The notes under the pieces are model-generated. The model ran no database searches, was not told the DNA's origin, and saw only the letters and a program-made list of their open reading frames with translations. 64,000 nucleotides of DNA from Paraburkholderia sp. CNPSo 3274 (GTDB taxonomy: Bacteria > Pseudomonadota > Gammaproteobacteria > Burkholderiales > Burkholderiaceae): the NCBI RefSeq assembly GCF_024206475.1, contig NZ_JAMBPR010000017.1, positions 62,001-126,000 on the forward strand, given 5' to 3'. Below, in pieces: positions 26,677 through 35,065 of this stretch. The position numbers were made by a program, and so were the translations under genes. Every line of letters starts with the position of its first letter. Within the stretch, counting starts at the first letter, position 1.

Positions 26677-27702
26677 CTAGCTCGTCTGCTCGACGGGTGT
26701 CACGCTCAGGTCGAGTCGCTGCGTCAAGCGGATCACACCGATCTCCACTGCGCGATCAATGCGCGAAACATCGAAGAGACGCTGCAGTGTGTCGATACCG
26801 TCCACCGGCACGCCATCGATCGTCACGATCGTGTCGTCCACGCGCAGGCCGCCGAGCGCAGCGGGACTGCCCTTGACGATCTCCATCACCCGCACGCCAG
26901 TTGTCGCGCTCAGGTCGAAATAACGCTGCACCTTGCGCGCGATCGGCACTGTGGTCCCGGCAATGCCGATATAGGCCCGCCGCACCCGGCCGTGCGCGAA
27001 GAGTTGCGTGATGACCCACTTTGCCGTGTCAATGGCCGTGGCGAAGCAGATGGCCTGCGCACCCGGAATGATCGCCGTATTCACACCAATCACCTGGCCC
27101 ACCGAATTGATCAGCGGACCGCCCGAGTTGCCCGGATTGAGCGCGGCGTCCGTCTGGATCACGTCGTAGATCATGCGGCCGGACTCTGAACGCAGTGAGC
27201 GGCCGAGCGCCGACACCACGCCCGTCGTCACCGTTTGCGCGAGGCCGAGCGGGCTGCCCACGGCGATCGCGATCTGCCCGACGCGCAGGCTCGCCGAATC
27301 GCCGAGCGACGCGTGCGGCAGCGCCTCTGGCGCCCCGATACGCAGCACAGCGAGATCCGTGCTCGGGTCGTCGCCGACGAGGTCGGCGCTCTGCGTCGTG
27401 CCGTCCGCAAGCGTCACGCTCAGCTTGCTTGCGCCATGCACGACGTGGCTATTCGTCAGCAAGTAGCCGTCCGGCGTGAACAGGAAGCCCGAACCGCTGC
27501 CGCCGCGCGCGGGGGCCTGGCCCGATGCGCGGCGCTCGACGGCAATGTGCGCGACGGCCGGCTGCACGCGCTCCAGCGCGCCGATCACGGTCCGCGAATA
27601 GGCGTCGAGGAGCATGTCGTCGTCGAAGCCCGGGCGCTGGTTCGCGCCGTCGGAAGGGACGCCACGAGCCAGATCGTCAATGAAGGAAGGTCGTCTGCCC
27701 AC
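26677..27702 (-). CDS. HtrA/DegP-like serine protease without signal peptide
   Basis: Trypsin-like protease plus PDZ domain. I choose GTG 27702 (341 residues; GGAG 9 bp upstream) because a heat-shock-like promoter lies just before it; the frame extends to 27951 but with non-family sequence. Catalytic triad: His in YLLTNSHVVHG, Asp in DPSTDLAVLRI, Ser in LNPGNSGGPLIN. A single PDZ follows (GVRVMEIVKGSPAALGGLR). No signal peptide or membrane helix is visible at the N-terminus, unlike DegP/DegS, so it may be cytoplasmic; related short HtrA proteins occur in Burkholderia. Confidence 0.9.
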   Translation of the reverse strand: MGRRPSFIDDLARGVPSDGANQRPGFDDDMLLDAYSRTVIGALERVQPAVAHIAVERRASGQAPARGGSGSGFLFTPDGYLLTNSHVVHGASKLSVTLADGTTQSADLVGDDPSTDLAVLRIGAPEALPHASLGDSASLRVGQIAIAVGSPLGLAQTVTTGVVSALGRSLRSESGRMIYDVIQTDAALNPGNSGGPLINSVGQVIGVNTAIIPGAQAICFATAIDTAKWVITQLFAHGRVRRAYIGIAGTTVPIARKVQRYFDLSATTGVRVMEIVKGSPAALGGLRVDDTIVTIDGVPVDGIDTLQRLFDVSRIDRAVEIGVIRLTQRLDLSVTPVEQTS

Positions 27703-27729
27703 GATCTGAATCTCCGAAAAAGTGGGCTC

Positions 27730-27759
27730 TACATGTAGGGGGCGCGCGACGTTTTCAAG
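27730..27759 (-). promoter_or_regulatory. sigma-32-like promoter of HtrA-like gene
   Basis: Minus strand: CTTGAAA (27753-27759), 14 bp, CTACATGTA (27730-27738). The -35 is identical to the heat-shock consensus; the -10 matches the ATNTA half of CCCCATNTA. The predicted start lies about 20 bases before GTG 27702. Confidence 0.45.
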
Positions 27760-27898
27760 AGTGCGCGCCGCGTCGGCCGAAACGCTAAGGATTGTTAAAT
27801 CGGGGCGCAAACCGTTGCTGCGCCTTGGGCGAGCCGCGAGAACGGTGTGGCGGCGACAACCCCTCGGCGCCGCGTAGGATGCCTCATGGCAAGCTCTT

Positions 27899-27925
27899 GA
27901 CCGCGGCCCCTGCCGCGGTCTTTTT
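27899..27925 (+). terminator. orphan plus-strand intrinsic terminator
   Basis: Stem GACCGCGGC / GCCGCGGTC with loop CCCT followed by TTTTT. No plus-strand gene ends near it: the upstream gene is on the minus strand and starts at 27702. It may end a small RNA begun in the 27.75-27.85 kb region. Confidence 0.75.
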
Positions 27926-27961
27926 ACGTCTGCCAGCCCGTTGGCGAGCACCCCGGAAAAG

Positions 27962-27984
27962 AAAAAAGCCCGCTTGCGCGGGCT
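27962..27984 (-). terminator. minus-strand intrinsic terminator
   Basis: AGCCCGC / GCGGGCT stem (27967-27973, 27978-27984) with loop TTGC, followed on the minus strand by a T-tract. It sits about 85 bp after the stop of the small protein gene at 28068-28304. Confidence 0.75.
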
Positions 27985-28067
27985 AATCCATGCTCGGGTG
28001 ACATGGCGAGGTTAATCGGGAATTCGCGGCGCCGGGCGCTCGCAAAGCAAACTCGTGAACCGGTGAG

Positions 28068-28304
28068 TCAGGCGGCCAGCGCCTCGCGCACCGCTGTGCC
28101 GGTGGTAGCCCGACGCGATTCGAGCACGACCATGAGCGCATCGACTGTCCGGAACTGGGACGGCGTAATCTGGGCGAGGTCGAGCAACGCGCAGAGGCGC
28201 TCGTACCAATAATCGAATGAAAAGACTGCCGGCGTCGTGCCAGCAGATAACGAGGGCGCCATTGCGCGCGTGATATGCGCGATTTCGTCGTCGATGAATC
28301 TCAT
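28068..28304 (-). CDS. small protein, paralogue of the one at 45461
   Basis: 78-residue soluble-looking protein of unknown function starting MRFIDDEIAHITRAMAPSL. It aligns without gaps to the product at 45461-45718 over the first 61 residues with 27 identities, including EIAHI, PSL, YW, RL, ALL and TVD. A GGGGG-rich ribosome binding site precedes ATG 28304, and an intrinsic terminator follows. A palindromic element about 87 bp upstream resembles that of the paralogue. Family not recognised; it is probably restricted to Burkholderiales. Confidence 0.75.
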   Translation of the reverse strand: MRFIDDEIAHITRAMAPSLSAGTTPAVFSFDYWYERLCALLDLAQITPSQFRTVDALMVVLESRRATTGTAVREALAA

Positions 28305-28381
28305 GGTTGCCCCCGTGTGCTGGTCCAACGTCTTGTGAAAACGTATCTCGCCACTTTAGTGCGGCGGCGGCGCGTGTCCAG

Positions 28382-28399
28382 CTATCACATCGGATAGGT
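28382..28399 (-). promoter_or_regulatory. palindrome upstream of small protein (shared motif)
   Basis: CTATC / GATAG inverted repeat (28382-28386, 28393-28397, 6-base spacer); on the minus strand it includes ACCTATCC (28392-28399). TGACCTAT also recurs about 13 bp further upstream. The paralogue at 45461 has ACCTATCC at nearly the same distance. Confidence 0.45.
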
Positions 28400-28449
28400 C
28401 AAGTTTATAGGTCAGACATCAACCTTTCAGAGGGCTTGTTACGGTCCCC

Positions 28450-28638
28450 TTAATGTCGCCAGCCGTGGCCGTAATAGCCGCCCACGCCAACCCCGATATC
28501 TACCGACGGCGCCGCGTAGTAGCCCGGCGCATAGCCGTAGGCTGGCGCAGGAGCGTACGCGTACGGCGGCGCCACCACACAACCCGTGAGTGCGGCGGAC
28601 AAGCCAACCAGAGCAATAACGCAGAAGAGTGTTTTCAT
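28450..28638 (-). CDS. small Tyr/Pro-rich lipoprotein
   Basis: 62-residue lipoprotein: MKTLFCVIALVGLSAALTGC with lipobox LTGC, then a Tyr/Ala/Pro-rich segment and a Gly/Val/Tyr tail ending HGWRH. A good AGGAGAA ribosome binding site precedes ATG 28638. It resembles small envelope lipoproteins abundant in Burkholderiales; function unknown. Confidence 0.7.
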   Translation of the reverse strand: MKTLFCVIALVGLSAALTGCVVAPPYAYAPAPAYGYAPGYYAAPSVDIGVGVGGYYGHGWRH

Positions 28639-29063
28639 CGTCGTTCTCCTATGCCACTGATTGTCGACGAGCCACGCCGAGGCAAGGGTTTGGAAAAGCA
28701 ACGATGTGTGTCCACAAATTACAGCCGCATACAGCGGCCGCTGTGCGTTCAGGGAGGGAGAGAGGGGCGTGTCAGCGAGCGGGGGCGTTGAAGCGCCCGC
28801 AAAAGAATCGCCTGCTCGCCGTTTTCTGGATTGATCGCACTACGAATTAAATGGCTTTGCAGATAGCTCGTAGTGCGCTGAGGTGAAGCTAAACAAGCGT
28901 TGCTTTTGAGTAGCGTCGCCAATTCGCTTGACGGTCGCTGGAAAAAGCGCCCGGGCCAGAAGGCCCGAGCGAAGCCGTCGAGTCAACGACGGCGGAGGTA
29001 TTCGATTAGGTATGCGAAACGCCTACAGGGGATCATGGCAAGCGTTTCAGCGATATTGCCGTG
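28639..29063. other. 425-bp gene-free region
   Basis: Contains one hairpin (CGGGCC / GGCCCG at 28952-28957 and 28962-28967) that, read on the minus strand, is followed by GGGCGC and a T-tract, so it may terminate the DUF4148 transcript. Otherwise I see no ORF with coding character, RNA gene or clear promoter. Confidence 0.4.
28942..28967 (-). terminator. possible terminator of DUF4148 gene
   Basis: Minus-strand hairpin with loop TTCT, then GC-rich bases and TTTTT about 100 bp after the stop at 29064. The gap between stem and T-tract weakens the call. Confidence 0.35.
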
Positions 29064-29375
29064 TTACGGATGGTTATACATTGCGTTCCAGTCGGACTTG
29101 AGCACCGCCGGGTGGCTCGCATCCGAGTTGCCGGCTGCCACGCCGCCATAGCCGCTCGTTGCGCCATTCGCGGCGGCTACCTTGGCTTCGGCTGCGAGAA
29201 GATCGTCGGGGTAGTGCGGGTCGGCCCCGGCGCCCGGATGCCAGCCCGCCTTCGCGAGCTGTTCGAGCTCGGCGCGCACCTGGGCGCGGGTAACGGGCGC
29301 ATTCGATTGCGCGAACGATGCCACCGGCACCGCGAGTGCAACGGCAACGGCTACGGTCTGGATCAGGGACTTCAT
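29064..29375 (-). CDS. DUF4148 secreted protein
   Basis: 103-residue periplasmic or secreted protein of the DUF4148 family, which is strongly expanded in Burkholderia. The signal peptide MKSLIQTVAVAVALAVPVASFAQ is followed by the family core VTRAQVRAELEQLAKAGWHPGAGADPHYP (hallmark RAQVRAEL and GW.P) and GGVAAGNSDAS. A perfect AGGAGG ribosome binding site precedes ATG 29375. Role unknown. Confidence 0.92.
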   Translation of the reverse strand: MKSLIQTVAVAVALAVPVASFAQSNAPVTRAQVRAELEQLAKAGWHPGAGADPHYPDDLLAAEAKVAAANGATSGYGGVAAGNSDASHPAVLKSDWNAMYNHP

Positions 29376-29528
29376 GTTAACTACCTCCTTTTGGCTTTTG
29401 GTTCGGGGCGACAACATGTCTGCATCCGATGAGCGAAAGTCTAGGAGGATTGCCGCCGGGGGTTAACCCTCAAGCTTCGAAGGGATTGTTCCAGGCTGAA
29501 GAAGAATGGGGCGGGGTGCGTTTCCGGG

Positions 29529-30929
29529 TTACTTCCCGATACAAAACCGGCTGAAAATCACGCCCAGCAGGTCATCGGATGTGAATTCGCCGGTAATCGA
29601 ATTCAGCGACTCCTGCGCGAGCCGCAGCTCTTCGGCGAACAGATCGAGCAATTGCGAATTCTGGTCGGCGTGCGCCGTCGCATGTGCGAGATGCTCGCGC
29701 GCAGCGCGCAGCGCGATGAGATGCCGCTCGCGCGCGAGATAGACGCTTTGCGCGTCCGCCTGCCAGCCCGCAATACGCAGCAACTCGGCGCGAAGCAGCC
29801 CGACACCGTCGCCCTGTTTGGCCGAAAGACGCAACTCACAGACTTCGCTGCCGTTCTCGGCGCGACGCTTCGCCACTTCCGGCGGCACACCGGTCAGGTC
29901 GGTCTTGTTCAGCACTCGCACAACCGGCACACCACCGGGAAAGCGCGCGGCGATCGCCTCGTCTTCGGCGTTCATGCCCGTGCGCGCATCGAGCAGATGC
30001 AGCACCACGTCTGCGCGGCCGATCTCGCTCCACGTACGCTCGATGCCGATCTTCTCGACCTCGTCCTCCGTGTCGCGCAAACCTGCTGTGTCGATCACAT
30101 GCAGCGGAATGCCTTCGACCTGGATGGTTTGGGAAATCTTGTCGCGCGTCGTGCCGGCAACGGGCGTCACGATCGCGAGTTCCGCGCCTGCCAGCGCGTT
30201 CAACAGCGACGACTTGCCGACGTTGGGTTGTCCCGCGAGTACGACCGAAAGTCCCTCGCGCAGCAGCGCGCCCTGGCGCGCTTCGGAGAGCACGTGGTCG
30301 AGCTGCTCGCGAATGCGTGCGAGCTTGCCGCGCGCGTCCGCAGCCTCCAGGAAGTCGATCTCTTCTTCGGGGAAATCGAGCGTCGCCTCCACGAGCATGC
30401 GCAGCGTCACGACGTCGTCCACGAGCGCGTGGATGTCCCGCGAGAACGCGCCATCGAGCGAGCGGCCGGCCGAGCGCGCCGCCGCTTCGGTGCTCGCCTC
30501 GATCAGATCGGCCACGGCTTCCGCCTGGGCCAGATCGAGTTTGTCGTTGAGGAACGCGCGCCGCGTAAATTCGCCAGGTTCGGCGAGGCGCAGCCCGAAC
30601 TCGCGGCCGGCCTCGATGCAGCGCTGCAAAACGAGTTGCAGCACGATCGGGCCGCCGTGGCCCTGCAGTTCGAGCACGTGCTCGCCGGTGTACGAATGCG
30701 GCGCGGGGAAGGACAGCGCGATGCCCCGGTCGAGCACCGTGCCGGTGCCGTCGAGGAAGGGTACGTAGCTCGCGTGGCGCGCAACCAGTTCCTGGCCTGT
30801 GAGGGCCTTCATCAACGCAACGGTCGCCGCCGCGCCGGCGCGGCCGGCCGAGACACGCACGACACCAATCCCGCCGCGTCCGGGCGCAGTAGCAATGGCG
30901 ACGATGGGATCGGAATCGGTGGCGAGCAT
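29529..30929 (-). CDS. mnmE: tRNA modification GTPase MnmE
   Basis: GTPase that, with MnmG, installs the carboxymethylaminomethyl group on U34 of certain tRNAs. The 466-residue product has the N-terminal tetrahydrofolate-binding domain ([15 protein letters not shown]), a helical domain, and an inserted G domain: [16 protein letters not shown] (G1), DTAGLRDT (G3), LNKTDL (G4). It ends in the invariant FCIGK with the essential cysteine. Its place close to yidC-rnpA-rpmH-dnaA is conserved in many proteobacteria; here a regulator gene is inserted between mnmE and yidC. Confidence 0.97.
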   Translation of the reverse strand: MLATDSDPIVAIATAPGRGGIGVVRVSAGRAGAAATVALMKALTGQELVARHASYVPFLDGTGTVLDRGIALSFPAPHSYTGEHVLELQGHGGPIVLQLVLQRCIEAGREFGLRLAEPGEFTRRAFLNDKLDLAQAEAVADLIEASTEAAARSAGRSLDGAFSRDIHALVDDVVTLRMLVEATLDFPEEEIDFLEAADARGKLARIREQLDHVLSEARQGALLREGLSVVLAGQPNVGKSSLLNALAGAELAIVTPVAGTTRDKISQTIQVEGIPLHVIDTAGLRDTEDEVEKIGIERTWSEIGRADVVLHLLDARTGMNAEDEAIAARFPGGVPVVRVLNKTDLTGVPPEVAKRRAENGSEVCELRLSAKQGDGVGLLRAELLRIAGWQADAQSVYLARERHLIALRAAREHLAHATAHADQNSQLLDLFAEELRLAQESLNSITGEFTSDDLLGVIFSRFCIGK

Positions 30930-31079
30930 GATGGGCGTGGACCGTAGAGCAGGGCTGGAATCGGGATTGAGTGCGGGGACTCACTGCGGTCTCACGAGCA
31001 CTCGCAAAACGCGGGGCATTGTAACGCGCCAGACAGAGCGTCTTCTGGCAGGGAACCCGGCTGAGATTTGTCTCGCTTT

Positions 31080-31098
31080 ATCTTAAATTAGCTAAGAT
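31080..31098. promoter_or_regulatory. inverted repeat upstream of helix-turn-helix gene
   Basis: ATCTTA / TAAGAT (31080-31085, 31093-31098) with a 7-base AT-rich spacer, in an AT-rich island between mnmE and the regulator gene, both of which start outward from here. A CTTAAG palindrome follows about 6 bp later. Operator for the adjacent regulator is the simplest guess. Confidence 0.4.
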
Positions 31099-31293
31099 TC
31101 GTCTTAAGCGATTCTGTCAGATTTCGGACAATTCGAGCGCCAAAACCCGAAAAGGCCTTGCCACGAGGGAATGCGCGGGGATCTCGACCGAAGTCATAAG
31201 CCAGTCAGAAGCAGGTGAATTGTCACTTTCTCACGTTAAAACTAGCCTAACTGGTTGTCATCTTCGGCAATTTCGGGCTGCACAATCTGGCCC

Positions 31294-31713
31294 ATGCCGA
31301 CCTCCAACGAAAAAGCCGCCTTTGCCGAACGTCTTAGGTTCGCTATGAAGCGCGCGCCCGAAAAACTACGCGGCAGTACCGACCTGGCCAACCGGTTCAA
31401 TCTGCGCCATCACGGCGAGCATCCGGTTTCGCCGCAAACCGCTCACAAGTGGCTGAGCGGCCGCACCATCCCCACGCACGACAAGCTGGAGACACTGGCG
31501 AAATGGTTCGACGTGGACATCCACTGGCTGCACTACGGTCCTCCGGGCAACGCGGGCTCGACCGTGCCGCGGCCCCGCAAACCTGACGGCAAATATCCGG
31601 TTTCCGAGGAAACGCTCGAACTGGCCTCGAAGATCGAGTCGCTCAGCGCCCATCACCGCTATCTCGTGCAGGAACTGGTCGCCCAATTCTACGGCGACGC
31701 GGACAAGAACTAA
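31294..31713 (+). CDS. helix-turn-helix regulator (XRE/phage-repressor-like)
   Basis: 139-residue protein from ATG 31294. The N-terminal half is a lambda-repressor-like HTH (AFAERLRFAMKRAPEKLRG, then VSPQTAHKWLSGRTIPTHDKL, the recognition helix region), followed by AKWFDVDIHWLHYGPPG, a typical end of the domain in Burkholderiales regulators. The C-terminal part is a short helical segment. It lacks a peptidase or ligand domain. It lies between mnmE (divergent) and yidC (convergent), a position that is unusual for this otherwise conserved cluster. Confidence 0.85.
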   Translation: MPTSNEKAAFAERLRFAMKRAPEKLRGSTDLANRFNLRHHGEHPVSPQTAHKWLSGRTIPTHDKLETLAKWFDVDIHWLHYGPPGNAGSTVPRPRKPDGKYPVSEETLELASKIESLSAHHRYLVQELVAQFYGDADKN

Positions 31714-31770
31714 CGCGCACGCACGAACGCTGCGCTCTGCGCCGTCAACGAAATGGCGCGCCAACAATGC

Positions 31771-31807
31771 AAAAAGCCGTCCGGTTCGCACCGGACGGCT
31801 TTTTTTT
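31771..31807. terminator. bidirectional terminator between regulator and yidC
   Basis: Long stem AAAAAGCCGTCCGG / CCGGACGGCTTTTT with loop TTCGCA and a T-tract on both strands. It ends the regulator (plus) and the rpmH-yidC operon (minus). Confidence 0.9.
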
Positions 31808-31852
31808 GAGCCTTGATTGATTCAGGTGGCGGCATCACTGCCGCCCCAGCAC

Positions 31853-33529
31853 TCAGGCGGCCTTCTTCTTGCCTTTGCCCATCATGCGCGTGATGTAGTA
31901 CTGCTGCGCGATCGACAGCACGTTGTTCACGACGTAGTACAGCACGAGGCCCGCCGGGAAGAAGAAGAACATGACCGAGAAAGCGATCGGCATGAACATC
32001 ATCATCTTCGCCTGGACGGGGTCCGGCGGCGTCGGGTTCAGCTTGGTCTGCACGAACATCGAGACGGCCATCAGCACCGGCAGGATGAAGAACGGATCCT
32101 GTTGCGAGAGGTCGTGAATCCAGAGAATCCACGGCGCGCCGCGCATTTCCACCGACGAGAGCAGCACCCAGTACAGCGAGATGAACACCGGGATCTGGAT
32201 CACCACCGGCAGGCAGCCGCCGAACGGATTCACCTTCTCGGTCTTGTAGAGCTCCATGAGCGCCGCGTTCATCTTCTGCGGGTCGCTCTTGAAGCGCTCG
32301 CGCAGCGCCTGCATGCGCGGCGTGATTTCCTTCATGCGCGCCATCGACTTGTAGCTGGCGGCGGACAGCGGGAAGAAAACGGCCTTGATGAGCAGCGTGA
32401 GCAGCACGATCGACCAGCCCCAGTTGCCCACGTAGCTGTGAATCTTCTCGAGCAGCCAGAAGAGCGGCTTGGCGATGATCGTCACCCAGCCGTAGTCCTT
32501 CACGAGCTCCAGACCCGGCGCGATGCCTTCGAGCATGCGCTCTTCCTGGGGACCCGCGAAGAGGCGCGCCTGCACGGTATCCGTTGCACCCGGCGCGATC
32601 GTGCCGAGCGGCTGCTTCAAGCCGACGCGATAGAGCGAGTTGTCGAACTTCTCGACGTAGATGCTGCGTTTGGCGCCTTGCTGCGGAATCCACGCGGTCG
32701 CGAAGTAGTGCTGCACCATCGCGACCCAGCCGTTGTCGGCCTGGGTCACGAAGTCGGCCTTGTTCTTGTCGATGTCGCCGAACGTGATCTTCTGGAAGTG
32801 ATGCTCGTTCGAGTACACCGCCGGTCCGATGAAGGTGTGCGAGAAGCGCGGCGTTTCGACCGGCTGGCTATCACGCACGATTTCCATGTAGAGCGTGGGC
32901 GAAACCGGCGCGCCGCTGACGTTCTGCACCTTCCAGTCCACGCCGATCACGTAGCTGCCGCGCGTGAACGTGTAGGTCTTGGTGACCTTCACGCCGCCTT
33001 TCTCGGGCGACTGAAGCGCGACCTGGAAGGAGTTGGCGTCGCCGGTCAGCTCGCGCGGACCATCGACCGCCGTGAACACGTCGTTGTGGTTCGGGAAGTC
33101 ACCGCCGAGCAGGCCGGTGCGCGCCAGGTACGTGTGGTCGTTCGTGTGGTCGAACAGCGTGATGTACTGGTCGGGACCCTTGCCGTCGGCGCTTTCCTTC
33201 AGGAGCGAAAGCTTCACGAGCGTACCGCCGCGCGTGTCGATCACGCCGTCGTAGACGTCGGTGCGAAAGTGAACGAGCTGCGCTGCGGCTGCAGCCGGCT
33301 GGGCGGTGTTCGTCGGCGCCTGACCCGCGGCGGCGGCGGCCGTCGGCAGGTCGGACGCGCCGTTGGCGGCGCTAGCCGGCGCAGGGCCGCCCGCGGCGGT
33401 TTGCGTCTGCGTTTGCGTCGCGTTCGGGAAGAACATCGACTGGCGTCCATGGTCGCGCTGCCAGTTGTCGTACAGCATGACAGCTGACATGAAGAAGATG
33501 ACCCATAGGACGGTGCGTTTGATATCCAT
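31853..33529 (-). CDS. yidC: membrane protein insertase YidC
   Basis: Inserts and folds inner-membrane proteins, alone or with SecYEG. The 558-residue product has the N-terminal anchor ([20 protein letters not shown]), the large periplasmic beta-sandwich domain of Gram-negative YidC (about 70-350), and the conserved core helices ([20 protein letters not shown] containing the functional Arg/Lys-region neighbours, [22 protein letters not shown], and FVQTKLNP). The C-terminus is basic (GKGKKKAA). An Ala/Pro/Thr/Gln-rich linker of about 40 residues follows the first helix. Last gene of rpmH-rnpA-yidD-yidC. Confidence 0.97.
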   Translation of the reverse strand: MDIKRTVLWVIFFMSAVMLYDNWQRDHGRQSMFFPNATQTQTQTAAGGPAPASAANGASDLPTAAAAAGQAPTNTAQPAAAAAQLVHFRTDVYDGVIDTRGGTLVKLSLLKESADGKGPDQYITLFDHTNDHTYLARTGLLGGDFPNHNDVFTAVDGPRELTGDANSFQVALQSPEKGGVKVTKTYTFTRGSYVIGVDWKVQNVSGAPVSPTLYMEIVRDSQPVETPRFSHTFIGPAVYSNEHHFQKITFGDIDKNKADFVTQADNGWVAMVQHYFATAWIPQQGAKRSIYVEKFDNSLYRVGLKQPLGTIAPGATDTVQARLFAGPQEERMLEGIAPGLELVKDYGWVTIIAKPLFWLLEKIHSYVGNWGWSIVLLTLLIKAVFFPLSAASYKSMARMKEITPRMQALRERFKSDPQKMNAALMELYKTEKVNPFGGCLPVVIQIPVFISLYWVLLSSVEMRGAPWILWIHDLSQQDPFFILPVLMAVSMFVQTKLNPTPPDPVQAKMMMFMPIAFSVMFFFFPAGLVLYYVVNNVLSIAQQYYITRMMGKGKKKAA

Positions 33530-33559
33530 GCGTTGTCTCAGTGTCGATGGAATGGCGCG

Positions 33560-33790
33560 TCAGCGCTTTTTCGGAGATGCAGGCGGGACGAGATCGACGC
33601 CGCCCGCCGAAAACGGATGGCAGCGGCACAGCCGCCGCGCGGCGAGGTAAGTCCCACGCGCGGCGCCATGATACTGGATTGCCTCGCGTGCGTAATCCGA
33701 ACAGGAAGGATAAAAACGGCACCGGCTGCCGAGGAGGGGACTCACGGCAAGCTTGTAGAAACGCAGCAGTGCGATCAATACCGTTTGCAT
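33560..33790 (-). CDS. yidD: membrane protein insertion efficiency factor YidD
   Basis: Small inner-membrane-associated protein that aids YidC-dependent insertion. From ATG 33790 it has 76 residues beginning [20 protein letters not shown] and containing [15 protein letters not shown] and [12 protein letters not shown], the whole of the family. The same frame is open to an ATG at 33886 that overlaps the rnpA stop (ATGA). That longer version would add 32 unconserved residues; I keep the family start. Confidence 0.94.
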   Translation of the reverse strand: MQTVLIALLRFYKLAVSPLLGSRCRFYPSCSDYAREAIQYHGAARGTYLAARRLCRCHPFSAGGVDLVPPASPKKR

Positions 33791-33882
33791 GGCGTTGCGG
33801 CCTGGCTGCGCCGCGTTCGATGACGAACCACGTGCCGCTTGCGCGGCGTCTACGTCGGATATGCCGGACTTGCGCGCCCCGC

Positions 33883-34416
33883 TCATGATGTGCGGGTCTT
33901 GCTCTCGTCCGGCGGCAAAGCTTTACCGGCCTGGACATGCGCCGGTTCTCCCGCTGGTTGCCCACTTGGTACCGCAGCCTGCGTCGCGCAAGGGGTGCGC
34001 GCAGATGTCGCAGGCGCAGCGCTGCCACGCCGCGTCACTTCGCGCGCGGCCTTTTCGAGCAGCGTCTCGATCTCGCCGCGGCACAAAGCTTTGAGCCCCG
34101 GCGAAGACGCGGCCGGCCGTGCCTTGCGGTCGAACTTCGTATGCAGGCGTAGCAGCAGGTCGAAACCTTCGAACTGCGCACGGCGCACACGAAATGCTTC
34201 GCGGGCAATACGGCGCACCAGGTTGCGCGTGACCGCGCGCGGTGCGTACTTCTTGCCGATCACGAGCCCGAGCCGTGCCTCGTTGCCGGTGGGCCGACCG
34301 TACACGACGAAGTGCTCGGTGCGGCGCCAGGGGCGCAAACGAAAAACGGATGAGAACTCATCCGTTTTCAGTAGCCTTGCGGCTTTCGGAAAAGCGGCTT
34401 GCGTTCGCGACGGCAT
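33883..34416 (-). CDS. rnpA: ribonuclease P protein component
   Basis: Protein cofactor of RNase P, which matures the 5' ends of tRNAs. The chosen ATG at 34416 gives 177 residues. The core (about 10-125) has [37 protein letters not shown] and the RNA-binding RNxxRR..RE motif ([13 protein letters not shown]). Most homologues have 110-130 residues; this one has about 45 extra Ala/Pro/Thr-rich C-terminal residues, an extension I associate with Burkholderia. Transcribed after rpmH. Confidence 0.95.
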   Translation of the reverse strand: MPSRTQAAFPKAARLLKTDEFSSVFRLRPWRRTEHFVVYGRPTGNEARLGLVIGKKYAPRAVTRNLVRRIAREAFRVRRAQFEGFDLLLRLHTKFDRKARPAASSPGLKALCRGEIETLLEKAAREVTRRGSAAPATSARTPCATQAAVPSGQPAGEPAHVQAGKALPPDESKTRTS

Positions 34417-34507
34417 GACGCCCCGATCAGTTGCCAGGTTCGTCCTGTTCGCCGTGCTCGCGAGCGGGCCGCTACCCGTGATTTCGCTGATAGCGATGCT
34501 GCCCGAC

Positions 34508-34642
34508 TTAGACGGCGAGGCGCTTGCGACCCTTCGCACGGCGTGCGTTGATCACTTTGCGGCCACCAGCGGTCTTCATGCGCACGCGGAAACCGTGGGT
34601 ACGCTTGCGACGGGTAACGGAAGGTTGGAAAGTACGTTTCAT
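34508..34642 (-). CDS. rpmH: 50S ribosomal protein L34
   Basis: 44-residue basic ribosomal protein: [20 protein letters not shown] at the start, ending KGRKRLAV, matching L34 end to end. It is the first gene of the rpmH-rnpA-yidD-yidC operon, divergent from dnaA, as in most bacteria. A strong sigma-70 promoter lies about 90 bp upstream. Confidence 0.97.
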   Translation of the reverse strand: MKRTFQPSVTRRKRTHGFRVRMKTAGGRKVINARRAKGRKRLAV

Positions 34643-34734
34643 GTTGCTCTCACTGTTGAGTTTTGACCGCGGCGAGCATCGCGGAAAAAGGCAATGGCCG
34701 GTGGTACTAGGGATTGGTTTTCGAGGAACCCGCT

Positions 34735-34763
34735 ATTTAAGCCGGTTTTTCGTTGGTCGTCAA
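34735..34763 (-). promoter_or_regulatory. sigma-70 promoter of rpmH operon
   Basis: Minus strand TTGACG (34758-34763), 17 bp, TTAAAT (34735-34740). Near-consensus boxes with ideal spacing, giving an rpmH leader of about 85 bases. Confidence 0.65.
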
Positions 34764-34853
34764 TAGGTTAGGCGATCGAACCTTCTGGAACGGGCGCGCA
34801 GCGCCTGCATCGACCGCGGCGACAGCACGAACGAGCGTGCGTTGATCAGTCCC

Positions 34854-34893
34854 TGTGGATAACTTCCTGGTGAGGGTATTTCGGCGTTAGAAT
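34854..34893 (+). promoter_or_regulatory. dnaA promoter region with one DnaA box
   Basis: A perfect DnaA box (TGTGGATAA, complement TTATCCACA, 34854-34862) lies just upstream of a TAGAAT -10-like element (34888-34893). The -35 is weak (TTCCTG or TCCTGG). This fits autorepression of dnaA by DnaA. The leader to ATG 35066 would be about 165 bases. No second box is visible between rpmH and dnaA. Confidence 0.5.
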
Positions 34894-35065
34894 CTCGCCT
34901 ATCCCAAGAATCCTGCATGCCGCTCCGGCCCGCCTGCTTGCCGCAAGACCCTTGCCGCGCGGGCTTCCGGAGCAATTGCCGTCGCCTCGTCAGGGCCTCG
35001 TCGCGTATGTGCGACAAGAGCGGAGCGACAGACATGCATGCAAACAAAACGACCACAGCAACTCG

